NCBI RefSeq assembly: GCF_000717995.1
Contig: NZ_JODM01000001.1
Span: 434,001-498,000 of the forward strand
From: Streptomyces violaceorubidus
GTDB taxonomy: Bacteria; Actinomycetota; Actinomycetes; Streptomycetales; Streptomycetaceae
DNA: 64,000 bases
Direction of reading: 5' to 3'
Numbering within the stretch: position 1 is the stretch's first letter; each line of letters begins with the position of its first letter. Positions 24,203 to 34,621 of this stretch are shown here, piece by piece. The notes under the pieces were generated by a model, which saw only the letters and a program-made list of their open reading frames with translations, was not told the DNA's origin and made no database searches. Position numbers and translations under genes: made by a program.

Positions 24203-25471
24203 ATGTCCCACCCGCAAGCCGGCCAGGGCGCTTCGGTGCGCCGGGTGCTCGCCGTGATCCCCGCCCGCGGCGGCTCCAAGGGAGTGCCCGCGAAGAACCT
24301 CGCCCCCGTCGGCGGCGTCCCGCTGGTGGTCCGCGCGGTGCGCGAGTGCCGGGCCGCCCGCCTCGTGACGGACGTCGTGGTCTCCACCGACGACCAGGCC
24401 ATCGCCGCCGCGGCCCGCGAGGCCGGCGCCGAGGTCGTGCTGCGGCCCGCGGCCATCGCCGGGGACACGGCCACCTCCGAGGCCGCCGTGCTGCACGCCA
24501 TGGACACCCACGAGGCCCTGCACGGCGCCGCCGTCGACGTGGTCCTGCTCGTCCAGTGCACCAGCCCCTTCCTGGTCCGCGAGGACGTCGACGGGGTGGC
24601 CGGCGCGGTCGTCGAGGACGGCGCGGACACGGCCGTCACCGTCGCCCCCTTCCACGGCTTCGTCTGGCGGGACGGCACCGACGAGACGGGCGGGGCCGAC
24701 GGCGGCCACGGCGTCAACCACGACAAGGCGTACCGCCCCCGCCGCCAGGACCGCCCCCAGGACCTGCTGGAGACCGGCGCCGCCTACGCCATGGCCGCCC
24801 CCGGCTTCCGCCGGCACCAGCACCGCTTCTTCGGCCGCACCGAACTGGTCCGCACCGACCCGGCCCGCGTCCTGGAGATCGACGACCCGCACGACCTGGC
24901 CCGCGCCCGCGCCCTCGCGCCGCACTTCGACGCGGCCCGGCCGGGCGCCCTGCCGACCGCCGCCGACATCGACGCGGTCGTCCTCGACTTCGACGGCACC
25001 CAGACCGACGACCGGGTGCTGATCGACTCCGACGGACGGGAGTTCGTCTCCGTCCACCGCGGCGACGGACTCGGGATCGCCGCCCTGCGCCGCAGCGGCC
25101 TGACGATGCTGATCCTGTCCACGGAGGTGAACCCGGTCGTCGCCGCCCGCGCCCGCAAGCTCCGACTGCCCGTGCTGCACGGCATCGACCGCAAGGACCT
25201 CGCCCTCAAGCAGTGGTGCGAGGAACAGGGCATCGCGCCCGAACGCGTGCTCTACGTCGGCAACGACGTCAACGACCTCCCGTGCTTCGCCCTCGTCGGC
25301 TGGCCCGTGGCGGTCGCCGGCGCCCACGACGTCGTACGCGGCGCGGCCCGCGCGGTCACCACCGTCCCCGGCGGCGAGGGCGCCGTACGGGAGATCGCGA
25401 CCTGGCTCCTGGGCCCCTCGCTGAACACCCCCGACCCGCTCGAAACCCCCACGCTCACCCAGTCCAAGTAA
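24203..25471 (+). CDS. neuA: CMP-nonulosonate cytidylyltransferase fused to HAD phosphatase
   Basis: A 422-residue fusion. Residues about 12-235 are an acylneuraminate cytidylyltransferase: VLAVIPARGGSKGVPAKNLAPVGGVPLVVRAV holds the CTP-binding motif, and LLVQCTSPFLVREDV and LETGAAYAM are typical. Residues about 250-415 are a KdsC/YrbI-type HAD phosphatase with DFDGTQTDDRV (nucleophile Asp), ILSTEVN, LALKQWCEEQGI and YVGNDVNDLPCF. The fusion would dephosphorylate a nonulosonate 9-phosphate and activate it to the CMP-sugar. An AAGGAG box supports ATG 24203. A GTG at 24104, in frame and overlapping the previous stop, would add 33 Pro/Ala-rich residues. It sits directly before neuB. Confidence 0.88.
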   Translation: MSHPQAGQGASVRRVLAVIPARGGSKGVPAKNLAPVGGVPLVVRAVRECRAARLVTDVVVSTDDQAIAAAAREAGAEVVLRPAAIAGDTATSEAAVLHAMDTHEALHGAAVDVVLLVQCTSPFLVREDVDGVAGAVVEDGADTAVTVAPFHGFVWRDGTDETGGADGGHGVNHDKAYRPRRQDRPQDLLETGAAYAMAAPGFRRHQHRFFGRTELVRTDPARVLEIDDPHDLARARALAPHFDAARPGALPTAADIDAVVLDFDGTQTDDRVLIDSDGREFVSVHRGDGLGIAALRRSGLTMLILSTEVNPVVAARARKLRLPVLHGIDRKDLALKQWCEEQGIAPERVLYVGNDVNDLPCFALVGWPVAVAGAHDVVRGAARAVTTVPGGEGAVREIATWLLGPSLNTPDPLETPTLTQSK

Positions 25472-25484
25472 GGAACCCCCTGCC

Positions 25485-26423
25485 ATGAGCACCAACTCCC
25501 GCATCCGCACCTTCGGCACCCGCGAGGCCGGCCCCGGCCGCCCCGTCTACATCACCGGCGAGATCGGCATCAACCACAACGGTGAGCTGGAGAACGCCTT
25601 CAAGCTGATCGACGCCGCCGCCGAGGCCGGCTGCGACGCCGTCAAGTTCCAGAAGCGCACCCCGGAGATCTGCACCCCGCGCGACCAGTGGGACATCGAG
25701 CGGGACACCCCCTGGGGCCGGATGACGTACATCGACTACCGCCACCGCGTGGAGTTCGGCGAGGACGAGTACCGCCAGATCGACGAGTACTGCAAGAGCA
25801 AGAACATCGACTGGTTCGCCTCCCCGTGGGACACCGAGGCCGTCGCCTTCCTGGAGAAGTTCGACGTCCCCGCCCACAAGGTCGCCTCCGCCTCCCTCAC
25901 CGACGACGAGCTGCTGCGCGCCCTGCGCGCCACCGGCCGCACGATCATCCTGTCCACCGGCATGTCGACCCCGAAGCAGATCCGCCACGCGGTCGAGGTC
26001 CTGGGCAGCGACAACATCCTCATGTGCCACGCCACCTCCACCTACCCGGCGCAGGCCGAGGAGCTGAACCTCCGCGTCATCAACACCCTCCAGCAGGAGT
26101 TCCCGAACGTCCCGATCGGCTACTCCGGCCACGAGACCGGCCTGCAGACCACGCTGGCCGCCGTCGCCCTCGGCGCCACCTTCGTCGAGCGCCACATCAC
26201 CCTCGACCGCGCCATGTGGGGCTCCGACCAGGCCGCCTCCGTCGAGCCCCAGGGCCTGACCCGCCTGGTGCGCGACATCCGCACCATCGAGGCCTCCCTC
26301 GGCGACGGCGTCAAGAAGGTCTACGACTCCGAGCTGGGCCCGATGAAGAAGCTGCGCCGCGTCACCGGCGTCGTCGCCGAGGCGGAGATCGCCGCCGCCG
26401 CCGGCGAGCCCGTCACCGTCTGA
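25485..26423 (+). CDS. neuB: NeuB-type nonulosonic acid (9-phosphate) synthase
   Basis: A 312-residue synthase condensing phosphoenolpyruvate with a six-carbon sugar to give a nine-carbon acid such as Kdn or a sialic acid. Diagnostic NeuB motifs are YITGEIGINHNGELENAFKLIDAAAEAGCDAVKFQKR, FASPWDTEAVAFLEKFDVPAHKVASASLTDDELL, TIILSTGMST, LMCHATSTYPAQAEELNL and GYSGHETGLQTTLAAVALGATFVERHITLDRAMWGSDQAASVEP. The C-terminal SAF antifreeze-like domain of many NeuB proteins is absent, consistent with the shorter length. The GGAAC/AAGG box lies 6-10 nt upstream of the ATG. It is in an operon with the NeuA-phosphatase fusion and the next glycosyltransferase. Confidence 0.92.
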   Translation: MSTNSRIRTFGTREAGPGRPVYITGEIGINHNGELENAFKLIDAAAEAGCDAVKFQKRTPEICTPRDQWDIERDTPWGRMTYIDYRHRVEFGEDEYRQIDEYCKSKNIDWFASPWDTEAVAFLEKFDVPAHKVASASLTDDELLRALRATGRTIILSTGMSTPKQIRHAVEVLGSDNILMCHATSTYPAQAEELNLRVINTLQQEFPNVPIGYSGHETGLQTTLAAVALGATFVERHITLDRAMWGSDQAASVEPQGLTRLVRDIRTIEASLGDGVKKVYDSELGPMKKLRRVTGVVAEAEIAAAAGEPVTV

Positions 26424-26464
26424 CCACCGGCCACCGAGTCACTCACCACGGGACGGACCCACCG

Positions 26465-27532
26465 ATGAGCCCCCGCGCCGGGAACGCCGGCCCCCGCACT
26501 CTCGCCTTCGTCGAGAGCCCGGTACAACTGCTGAACGTGCTGGAGTGGGCGCACACCCGCGCCCCCGGCGCGGAGCTCACCCTCGTGGTCCTCTCGCCCG
26601 TCGACCCGATGACCCGCGGCCAGCTGCGCCGCATGGCGGAACTGGCCCGCAAGGAGGGCCACGAGATCCGCTGGGAGGAGGCGCGCGGCGGTGCCACCGC
26701 GCCCTTCCGCACGGTCGGCGGCCTGACCGGCGCGCTGCGCCAGGCGGATCGGGTCGTCATGGGCGACCCGTTCTCCCGCTACGTGCAACTGCTCCTGACC
26801 ATCACCCGCGCCCACGACCTGGTCGTCGTGGACGACGGCACCGCCACGATGGAGTTCGTCACCCAGCTGGCCCACGGCGAGCGCCTGGTGCGCTGGCACC
26901 GCAAGGGCAGCCGCCCCGGCCCCCGCGACCTGCTCTTCGCCCCGGTCTCCCGGTCGGCTCGCCGACGCCTCACCCCGACCCCCGGCCGGCAGGTCTCGGT
27001 CTTCTCCTCCATGCCCATCGAGGACGTCCCCGAAGGCGTCGGCGTCGCCGCGAACGACTTCGCCTGGACCAGGTCCCGCTTCGGACCGCCCCGCATCACC
27101 AAGGGCGCCGACATGGTCGGCACCTCGCTGGTGGAGACCGGCGTCGTCGACGCCGACCGCTACGTGGCGGCCGTACGCGCCCTGGCGAAGACCCACGGGG
27201 CCGCCCGCTACTTCGCCCACCGCCGCGAGAGCGCCGAGAAGCTGCACCGGCTGGCCGTGGAGACGGGCCTGCAGATCGTCCGCCCCGACCTCCCGCTGGA
27301 GCTGATCGCCCGCCGCGGCCCGATCGGCCGCACGATCCTCAGCTTCCCCTCCACCGTCGTCCACACCCTCCCGCTGGCCCTCGCCGGCACCGAGGTCCGG
27401 GTCGCCGTCTGCGACATCGACCCCGCCTGGCTCACCGAGTCGGCCTCACCGCGGGCCCGCGGATTCCTGAGCGGGGTCACCGGCTCGGCCCGGGACGTGC
27501 ACCGGCTGCCGGCGGTGGTGAGCGCGGGATAG
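26465..27532 (+). CDS. Polysialyltransferase-like protein (third, divergent)
   Basis: A 355-residue protein beginning PRTLAFVESPVQLLNVLEWAHTRAPGAELTLVVLSPVDPMTRGQLRRMAELA, the typical opening of the polysialyltransferase/GT52-like group. DDGTATMEFV and KGADMVGTSLVETGVVDADRYVAAV are central, ARYFAHRRESAEKLHRLAVETGL corresponds to the H-containing motif, and GRTILSFPSTVVHTLPLALAGTEVRVAVCDID to the S-T motif. It differs from the two cassette members and may carry out a different step, such as priming or the main polymerisation. It is the last gene of the nonulosonate operon, 41 nt after neuB. The start ATG follows GGACGGACC without a perfect ribosome-binding site. Confidence 0.78.
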   Translation: MSPRAGNAGPRTLAFVESPVQLLNVLEWAHTRAPGAELTLVVLSPVDPMTRGQLRRMAELARKEGHEIRWEEARGGATAPFRTVGGLTGALRQADRVVMGDPFSRYVQLLLTITRAHDLVVVDDGTATMEFVTQLAHGERLVRWHRKGSRPGPRDLLFAPVSRSARRRLTPTPGRQVSVFSSMPIEDVPEGVGVAANDFAWTRSRFGPPRITKGADMVGTSLVETGVVDADRYVAAVRALAKTHGAARYFAHRRESAEKLHRLAVETGLQIVRPDLPLELIARRGPIGRTILSFPSTVVHTLPLALAGTEVRVAVCDIDPAWLTESASPRARGFLSGVTGSARDVHRLPAVVSAG

Positions 27533-27805
27533 GCGGGTGCGGGCGGTCGCGGGGCGGAGGCGGCCCCGGGCGGCCGGCCCGGCCCGGCATACGGACGACT
27601 CCGGCGTGGCTCGGCCGTGGCGTGGTATGCGTGAGGGGAGCAAGTACACAGGAAGGACGGAGCCGGGTGCCGAGGCCGGAAACGGGCGAGCGTACCCACA
27701 CCCGTTGAGAGCCATGCGCCGAGCGGCCAACTTTCTTCCCCTAACGGGCTGAAATTTTGTTGATCGAGGGGCAGTTGACTACCCCGGCGTCCTACCCTTC
27801 AGAGG

Positions 27806-29056
27806 GTGAACGTGTTGATGTCCCCAGAGTCCGAGGCCGACACTCCCGGTGAAGCCGCGCTGCCCGGCACCTTGCCGGACGCGCTGCGCGCGGAGCTCGT
27901 GGCCTTCCGCCGCGACCTCCACATGCACCCCGAGCTGGGCAATCAGGAGTTCCGCACCACCGCCGCGATCAAGGAGCGGCTGGAGCGGGCCGGTCTGAAG
28001 CCCCGCGTGCTGCCCATCGGCACCGGGCTCGTCTGCGACATCGGCACCGGCACCGAGTCGGGGCAGTGGTCCGGCGGGCCCCGCATGCTCGCCCTGCGGG
28101 CCGACATCGACGCCCTGCCCATCCCCGACACCAAGACCGAGTGCGCCTACCGCTCCCAGGTGCCGGACCGGGCCCACGCCTGCGGGCACGACGTGCACAC
28201 CACCGTCGTCCTCGGCACCGGGCTCGTGCTCGCCGCCCTGCACGAGCGGGGCCTGCTGCCCCGGCCCGTGCGGCTGGTCTTCCAGCCGGCCGAGGAGGTG
28301 CTGCCCGGCGGCGCCGCCGACGCCATCGAGGGCGGTGCGCTGGACGGGGTGCGCCGCATCCTGGCCGTGCACTGCGACCCCCGGGTGGACGCCGGGAGGA
28401 TCGGTCTCAGGGTCGGCCCCATCACCTCCGCCTGCGACCGCCTGGAGATCGCCCTGAACGGGCCCGGCGGCCACACCGCCCGCCCGCACCTGACTACCGA
28501 CCTGGTCACCGCCGCCGCCCGGGTGGTCACCGACGTGCCCCCGCTCGTCGCCCGGCGCGTGGACAGCCGCAGCGGGCTCGCGCTGACCTGGGGACGGATC
28601 GAATCCGGCCATGCCCCGAACGTCATCCCGCAGCACGCCGAACTCGCCGGGACCGTGCGCTGCCTCGACCTGGACGCCTGGCGGCAGGCGCCCGACCTGG
28701 TGATGGGCGCCATCGACGAGATCGCCGACCTGTACCGGGCCAAGTCCGAGATCACCTACGTCCGCGGCGTGCCCCCGGTCGTCAACGAGGTCACCAGCAC
28801 CGAGCTGCTCCAGGCCGCCATGGTCGCCCGGCGCGGCACCGACGCCGTGGAGGGCACCGAGCAGAGCCTGGGCGGCGAGGACTTCTCCTGGTACCTGGAG
28901 CACGTGCCCGGCGCCATGGCCCGCCTCGGCGTCCGCCCGCCCGGCGAGCGCACGGTGCGCGACCTCCACCAGGGCGACTTCGACGTGGACGAGCACGCCA
29001 TCACGGTCGGCGTGGAGATGTTCACCGCGGCGGCGCTCATCGACGCCGTGCAGTAG
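27806..29056 (+). CDS. M20-family amidohydrolase/peptidase
   Basis: A 416-residue metal-dependent hydrolase of the M20D (IAA-amino acid hydrolase/hippuricase) type. ELVAFRRDLHMHPELGNQEFRTT is the family start. LALRADIDALPIPDTK, HACGHDVHTTVVLGTG (metal-binding HACGHD), FQPAEEVLPGGAADAIEGGAL (catalytic and metal glutamates), HTARPHLTTDLV from the dimerisation lid, and GGEDFSWYLEHVPGAMARLGVRPPG complete the set. It should cleave an acyl group from an N-acylated amino acid or similar amide. GTG 27806 is taken as start; ATG 27818 is possible. It is apparently monocistronic and lacks the CTACGCGCGTAG operator of its neighbours. Confidence 0.9.
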   Translation: MNVLMSPESEADTPGEAALPGTLPDALRAELVAFRRDLHMHPELGNQEFRTTAAIKERLERAGLKPRVLPIGTGLVCDIGTGTESGQWSGGPRMLALRADIDALPIPDTKTECAYRSQVPDRAHACGHDVHTTVVLGTGLVLAALHERGLLPRPVRLVFQPAEEVLPGGAADAIEGGALDGVRRILAVHCDPRVDAGRIGLRVGPITSACDRLEIALNGPGGHTARPHLTTDLVTAAARVVTDVPPLVARRVDSRSGLALTWGRIESGHAPNVIPQHAELAGTVRCLDLDAWRQAPDLVMGAIDEIADLYRAKSEITYVRGVPPVVNEVTSTELLQAAMVARRGTDAVEGTEQSLGGEDFSWYLEHVPGAMARLGVRPPGERTVRDLHQGDFDVDEHAITVGVEMFTAAALIDAVQ

Positions 29057-29186
29057 GCGGTGAGGTGGGGGCCGCCGGGGGGGCGGTGCCACGGTAAGTC
29101 CCCCTTCGATCCGGTCGTTAACAGGGCGGTAACCGGCCAGCGGCACGAATGGATAACGGCGCCACGCAACCCCGTTCCCAGGAGGT

Positions 29187-29200
29187 TCTACGCGCGTTAA
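29187..29200. promoter_or_regulatory. Nucleoside-regulon operator, near-palindromic copy
   Basis: TCTACGCGCGTTAA, matching the exact CTACGCGCGTAG palindrome at ten of twelve positions. It lies 54 nt before the first BMP lipoprotein start. The bases around it (GGTTCTACGCG, then TTAATNTGCG) are shared with the site at 30493, showing a duplicated promoter. Confidence 0.7.
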
Positions 29201-29253
29201 TGTGCGCCGAACCGAGCGCCCGCTGCGGGGCTTTGGAGAATGGGGAACCTCAG

Positions 29254-30297
29254 ATGCGTCGGATATCGAGACTGACCCGCGTCGCGGTGGGGGTCGCGTC
29301 GCTCGCACTCGCCGCCACGGCCTGCGGCGGCACCAGCGGGGAGAGCGGCGACGACGGCGGGGACGACAAGGGTCTCGCCCTCGCCTACGACGTCGGCGGC
29401 AAGGGCGACCAGTCCTTCAACGACGCCGCGTACGCCGGTCTGCAGCGGGCCCAGAAGGAGTTCGGCTACAAGACCGCCGACATCGAGCCCACCGACGGCG
29501 AGACGGACGCCGACAAGGAACAGCGTCTGACGTCCCTGGCCAAGCAGGGCTACAACCCGGTGATCGGCGTCGGCTTCGCCTACGGCCCGGCGATGAAGGC
29601 CGTCGCGGCCAAGTACCCGGACACCACCTTCGGCATCGTCGACTCCGTGGTCGAGGGCAAGAACGTCGCCTCCCTCGTCTTCGCCGAGAACGAGGCCTCC
29701 TACCTGGCCGGCGTCGCCGCGGCCAAGGCCACCAAGTCCAAGACCGTCGGCTTCGTGGGCGGTGTGGACGTCCCGCTGATCCACAAGTTCGAGGCCGGCT
29801 TCGAGCAGGGCGTCAAGGACACCGACCCCAAGGTCAAGGTGGTCTCGCAGTACCTCACGCAGACCGCGGAGGAGGGCGGCTTCTCCAGCCCCGACAAGGG
29901 CAAGGCCGCCGCCGAGGGCCAGATCGAGAAGAAGGCCGACGTCGTGTACGCGGCGGCCGGTCTCTCCGGCCAGGGCGTGATCGAGGCCGCCGCGAAGGCG
30001 AAGATCTGGGCGATCGGCGTCGACTCGGACCAGTACAAGCAGGAGGCCCTCGCGGCCTACAAGGACTCCATCCTGACCTCCGCCCTCAAGGACATCAACG
30101 GCGCGGTCTTCGCCCTGGCCAAGTCCGTCGAGGACGACAAGCCGCTGACCGGCACCCACACCTTCGACCTGAAGTCCGACGGCGTGGGCCTGTCCGACAG
30201 CAACCCGAAGTTCGCCGAGGTCCCCGGGGCCAAGGAGGCCGTGGAGAAGGCCAAGGCGGGCATCGTCGACGGCTCCGTCAAGGTCGCGACCGAGTAG
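29254..30297 (+). CDS. BMP-family nucleoside-binding lipoprotein, copy 1
   Basis: A 347-residue solute-binding lipoprotein of the BMP (PnrA/TmpC/Med) family, which delivers purine or other nucleosides to an ABC importer. The signal peptide MRRISRLTRVAVGVASLALAATACGG has the lipobox ATAC. Mature motifs are LALAYDVGGKGDQSFNDAAYAGL, VIGVGFAYGPAMKAVA, AENEASYLAGVAAAK, TVGFVGGVDVPLIHKFEAGFEQG and VYAAAGLSGQGVIEAAAKAKIWAIGVDSDQ. It is a tandem duplicate of the gene at 30571 (over 75% identical by eye in the core). The operator 54 nt upstream indicates control with nucleoside-catabolic genes. ATG 29254 is set by the signal peptide. Confidence 0.93.
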   Translation: MRRISRLTRVAVGVASLALAATACGGTSGESGDDGGDDKGLALAYDVGGKGDQSFNDAAYAGLQRAQKEFGYKTADIEPTDGETDADKEQRLTSLAKQGYNPVIGVGFAYGPAMKAVAAKYPDTTFGIVDSVVEGKNVASLVFAENEASYLAGVAAAKATKSKTVGFVGGVDVPLIHKFEAGFEQGVKDTDPKVKVVSQYLTQTAEEGGFSSPDKGKAAAEGQIEKKADVVYAAAGLSGQGVIEAAAKAKIWAIGVDSDQYKQEALAAYKDSILTSALKDINGAVFALAKSVEDDKPLTGTHTFDLKSDGVGLSDSNPKFAEVPGAKEAVEKAKAGIVDGSVKVATE

Positions 30298-30321
30298 CCG
30301 CACTCCCGCACACACCCGCAC

Positions 30322-30357
30322 GAAGCGGACGGACACCTCCGGGTGCCCGTCCGCTTC
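30322..30357 (+). terminator. Hairpin terminator between the two BMP genes
   Basis: Inverted repeat GAAGCGGACGG (30322-30332) and CCGTCCGCTTC (30347-30357), 25 nt after the stop of copy 1. The duplicate downstream therefore relies on its own promoter. Confidence 0.75.
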
Positions 30358-30492
30358 CGCGTCCGGCGCCCGCCGCCGCCGGACGTCACCCTCCGCCACC
30401 CCCCGTTCGCGCCCGGCAAGCCCCGTACCTCCCTACGCGTCACCTTGCTCACGGGCGGATAACAAGGTGGACAGAAGGGGTTTTCAGGCAGG

Positions 30493-30506
30493 TCTACGCG
30501 CGTTAA
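30493..30506. promoter_or_regulatory. Nucleoside-regulon operator, near-palindromic copy
   Basis: TCTACGCGCGTTAA, identical to the copy at 29187, 65 nt before the second BMP lipoprotein start. Confidence 0.7.
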
Positions 30507-30570
30507 TCTGCGGCGAAGCCAGCGCCGCAGCCGAACCGTCCCCGGCGCTTGTACGACAGGAGCACCAGAC

Positions 30571-31617
30571 ATGCGCCGGATTTCCCGGATCACGGTCGCA
30601 GGCGCAGCGACCGCCTCCCTGGCCCTCGCCCTCGCCGCCTGCGGTGGTACCTCGACCGACTCCGGTTCGGAGTCCAAGGGGGACAAGGGCCTCGCCATCG
30701 CGTACGACGTCGGCGGCAAGGGCGACCAGTCCTTCAACGACGCCGCGTACGCCGGTCTGGCGCAGGCCAAGAAGGAGTTCGGCTACGAGACGGCCGACGT
30801 CGAGCCCACCGACGGCGAGACGGACGCCGACAAGGAGCAGCGGCTGTCCTCGCTGGCGAAGCAGGGCTACAACCCGGTCGTCGGCATCGGCTACGCCTAC
30901 GCCTCCGCCATGAAGAACGTCGCGGAGAAGTACCCGGACACCACCTTCGGCATTGTCGACGACGCCACGATCGAGGCGAAGAACGTCGCGGACCTGGTCT
31001 TCAACGAGCAGGAGGCGTCCTACCTCGCCGGTGTCGCCGCCGCCAAGAGCACCAAGACCGACACGGTCGGCTTCGTGGGCGGTGTGGACGTCCCGCTGAT
31101 CCACAAGTTCCAGGCCGGCTACGAGCAGGGCGTCAAGGACACCAACCCGAAGATCAAGGTCATCTCGCAGTACCTCACGCAGACCGCGGAGGAGGGCGGC
31201 TTCTCCAGCCCCGACAAGGGCAAGACCGCCGCCGAGGGCCAGATCGAGAAGAAGGCCGACGTCGTGTACGCGGCGGCCGGTCTCTCCGGCCAGGGTGTCA
31301 TCGAGGCCGCCGCCGCCAACAAGGTCTGGGCGATCGGTGTCGACTCCGACCAGTACAAGCAGGAAGCCCTCGCGAAGTACAAGGACTCCATCCTGACCTC
31401 GGCCACCAAGGACGTCGCCAAGGCGGTGTACAGCCTTGCGAAGTCGGTCGAGGACGGCAAGCCGGAGACCGGTATCGTTCGGGGCGATCTGAAGTCCGGC
31501 GAGGTCGGTCTCTCGGACTCCAACCCGAAGTTCGCGGACGACGCCGAGCTCCAGGCAGCCATCAAGACGGCCAAGGAGAAGATCATCAGCGGCGAGATCA
31601 AGGTCAAGAGCAGCTGA
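30571..31617 (+). CDS. BMP-family nucleoside-binding lipoprotein, copy 2
   Basis: A 348-residue paralogue of the preceding lipoprotein. Signal MRRISRITVAGAATASLALALAACGG has lipobox LAAC, and the mature domain opens LAIAYDVGGKGDQSFNDAAYAGLAQAKKEFGYETADVEPTDGETDADKEQRLSSLAKQGYNPV. It lies closest to the ABC transporter genes at 31857-35892 and is the more likely cognate binding protein, although both could serve the same importer with different ligand preference. It has its own operator (30493) and is followed by a strong terminator, so it is separate from the transporter operon. Confidence 0.94.
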   Translation: MRRISRITVAGAATASLALALAACGGTSTDSGSESKGDKGLAIAYDVGGKGDQSFNDAAYAGLAQAKKEFGYETADVEPTDGETDADKEQRLSSLAKQGYNPVVGIGYAYASAMKNVAEKYPDTTFGIVDDATIEAKNVADLVFNEQEASYLAGVAAAKSTKTDTVGFVGGVDVPLIHKFQAGYEQGVKDTNPKIKVISQYLTQTAEEGGFSSPDKGKTAAEGQIEKKADVVYAAAGLSGQGVIEAAAANKVWAIGVDSDQYKQEALAKYKDSILTSATKDVAKAVYSLAKSVEDGKPETGIVRGDLKSGEVGLSDSNPKFADDAELQAAIKTAKEKIISGEIKVKSS

Positions 31618-31680
31618 ACGGCTGAGTAGCACCAGCAACACCTCGAACAGCGTGTAACCGCGCCGGTTGCGCAGCGCGGC

Positions 31681-31725
31681 GGGGTACGAGGAGGGGCGGC
31701 CCGTCGGTCGCCCTCCTCGTACCCC
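31681..31725 (+). terminator. Strong hairpin terminator after BMP copy 2
   Basis: Perfect 15-bp inverted repeat GGGGTACGAGGAGGG (31681-31695) with its complement at 31711-31725. Confidence 0.85.
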
Positions 31726-31768
31726 GTCGCGTCGATGTGCCGCCGCCGCTTTGGATGCCGTAGGGGCG

Positions 31769-31780
31769 CTACGCGCGTAG
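31769..31780. promoter_or_regulatory. Nucleoside-regulon operator, exact palindrome
   Basis: CTACGCGCGTAG, a perfect 12-bp palindrome (GCTACGCGCGTAGA with flanks) upstream of the nucleoside ABC transporter-cdd-deoA operon. Exact copies recur at 44070, 57772 and 61751. Confidence 0.85.
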
Positions 31781-31856
31781 ACGGCCCCCGTCCCCAGGAG
31801 AGTGCGCCATCAACGCGTCCAGCAGCCCTCCGGCCGGAGCGGCGGTCAACGAACCG

Positions 31857-33496
<1,640 letters not shown>

Positions 33497-33497
<1 letters not shown>

Positions 33498-34621
33498 TGA
33501 AGAAGTTCGACAAGGAGCGCGTGCTCCTCGCGGTGGCCGGACCGGTCATCGCGCTCGCCGTGGCCTTCGTGCTCAGCGCGATCGTCCTGGTCGCCTCGGG
33601 CAAGAACCCGGTCGAACCGTTCGCCCTCATGTTCGAGCAGGCCGGGTTCTCCGACATCCAGGTCCTGATCATCAACCAGGCGTCGCTGTACTACATCGCG
33701 GCCCTCGCGGTGGCCATCGGCTTCCGGATGAACCTGTTCAACATCGGCGTCGACGGCCAGTACCAGCTCGCCGCCATGATGGCCGCGATCGTGGGCGCCC
33801 ACGCCAACCTGCCCGCCGCCCTCCAGGTCCCGCTGCTGCTCCTGACCGCGGTCCTCACCGGCGCCTTCTGGTCCGGCATCGCCGGTGTCCTGAAGATCAC
33901 CCGAGGGGTCAGCGAGGTGGTCGCGACGATCATGCTCAACGCCATCGCCACCTCCGTCATCGGCTACCTGTGGCTGCCCGACGTCTTCGGCGTCAAGATC
34001 GGCAACAACAACACCACCGGCGAGATGCACGAGTCCGGCTGGATCCCCGGCATCGACATGGGCGCCGCCGGCGAGGTCTACGGCCTGGTCGTCCTCGCCG
34101 TGCTGCTCGGCATCGGCTACTGGATCGTCCTCAACCGCACCCGCTTCGGCTTCGACCTGCGCGCCTCCGGCGCCTCCGAGTCCGCCGCCGCGGCCAGCGG
34201 CGTCGACCCCAAGCGCATGGTGCTCACCGCGATGCTCATCTCCGGCGGCCTCGCCGGTCTCGCGGGCCTGCCGATCCTCCTCGGCGACACCCACACCTAC
34301 AGCCTCAACTTCCCCACCGGCATCGGCTTCCTCGGTATCGGCATCGCCCTGCTCGGCCGCAACAGCCCGGTCGGCATCGCCTTCGCCGCCCTGCTGTGGG
34401 CCTGGCTCGACAAGGCCAGCCCCGAGCTGGACTTCCACGGCTACGACAAGGAGATCGCGGTCATCATGCAGGGCCTGATCGTCCTCTCGGTCGTCGTCTC
34501 CTACGAGGCCGTCCGTGAGTGGGGCCTGCGCCGCCAGCAGCGCCGGGTCGGCGCGGAGCTGGCCGCCGGTCACGTCCTGGGCGCCACCGACAACTCGAAG
34601 AAGGAGGTGGCCGGCCGATGA
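33497..34621 (+). CDS. Nucleoside ABC transporter permease 1
   Basis: A 374-residue BPD_transp_2 permease with about eight to ten hydrophobic helices, e.g. VLLAVAGPVIALAVAFVLSAIVLVASG. The conserved segment RMNLFNIGVDGQYQLAAMMAAIVGA is the family equivalent of the FNIGLEGQ signature of nucleoside permeases. Later segments LTAMLISGGLAGLAGLPILLGDTHTY and GFLGIGIALLGRNSPVGIAFAALLWAWLDK are typical. It is translationally coupled to both neighbours (1-nt overlap upstream, ATGA downstream) and forms a heterodimer with the next permease by analogy with NupPQ-type systems. Confidence 0.92.

Noticed and set aside
30432..30440. CTACGCGT upstream of the second BMP operator as another half-site
   Set aside because: Only eight bases match and the dyad is incomplete. 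It is probably chance in G/C-rich DNA.
29149..31617. Possible riboswitch in the long leaders of the two BMP genes
   Set aside because: The shared leader sequence is explained by promoter duplication around the palindrome. I could not see a purine-riboswitch-like conserved core.
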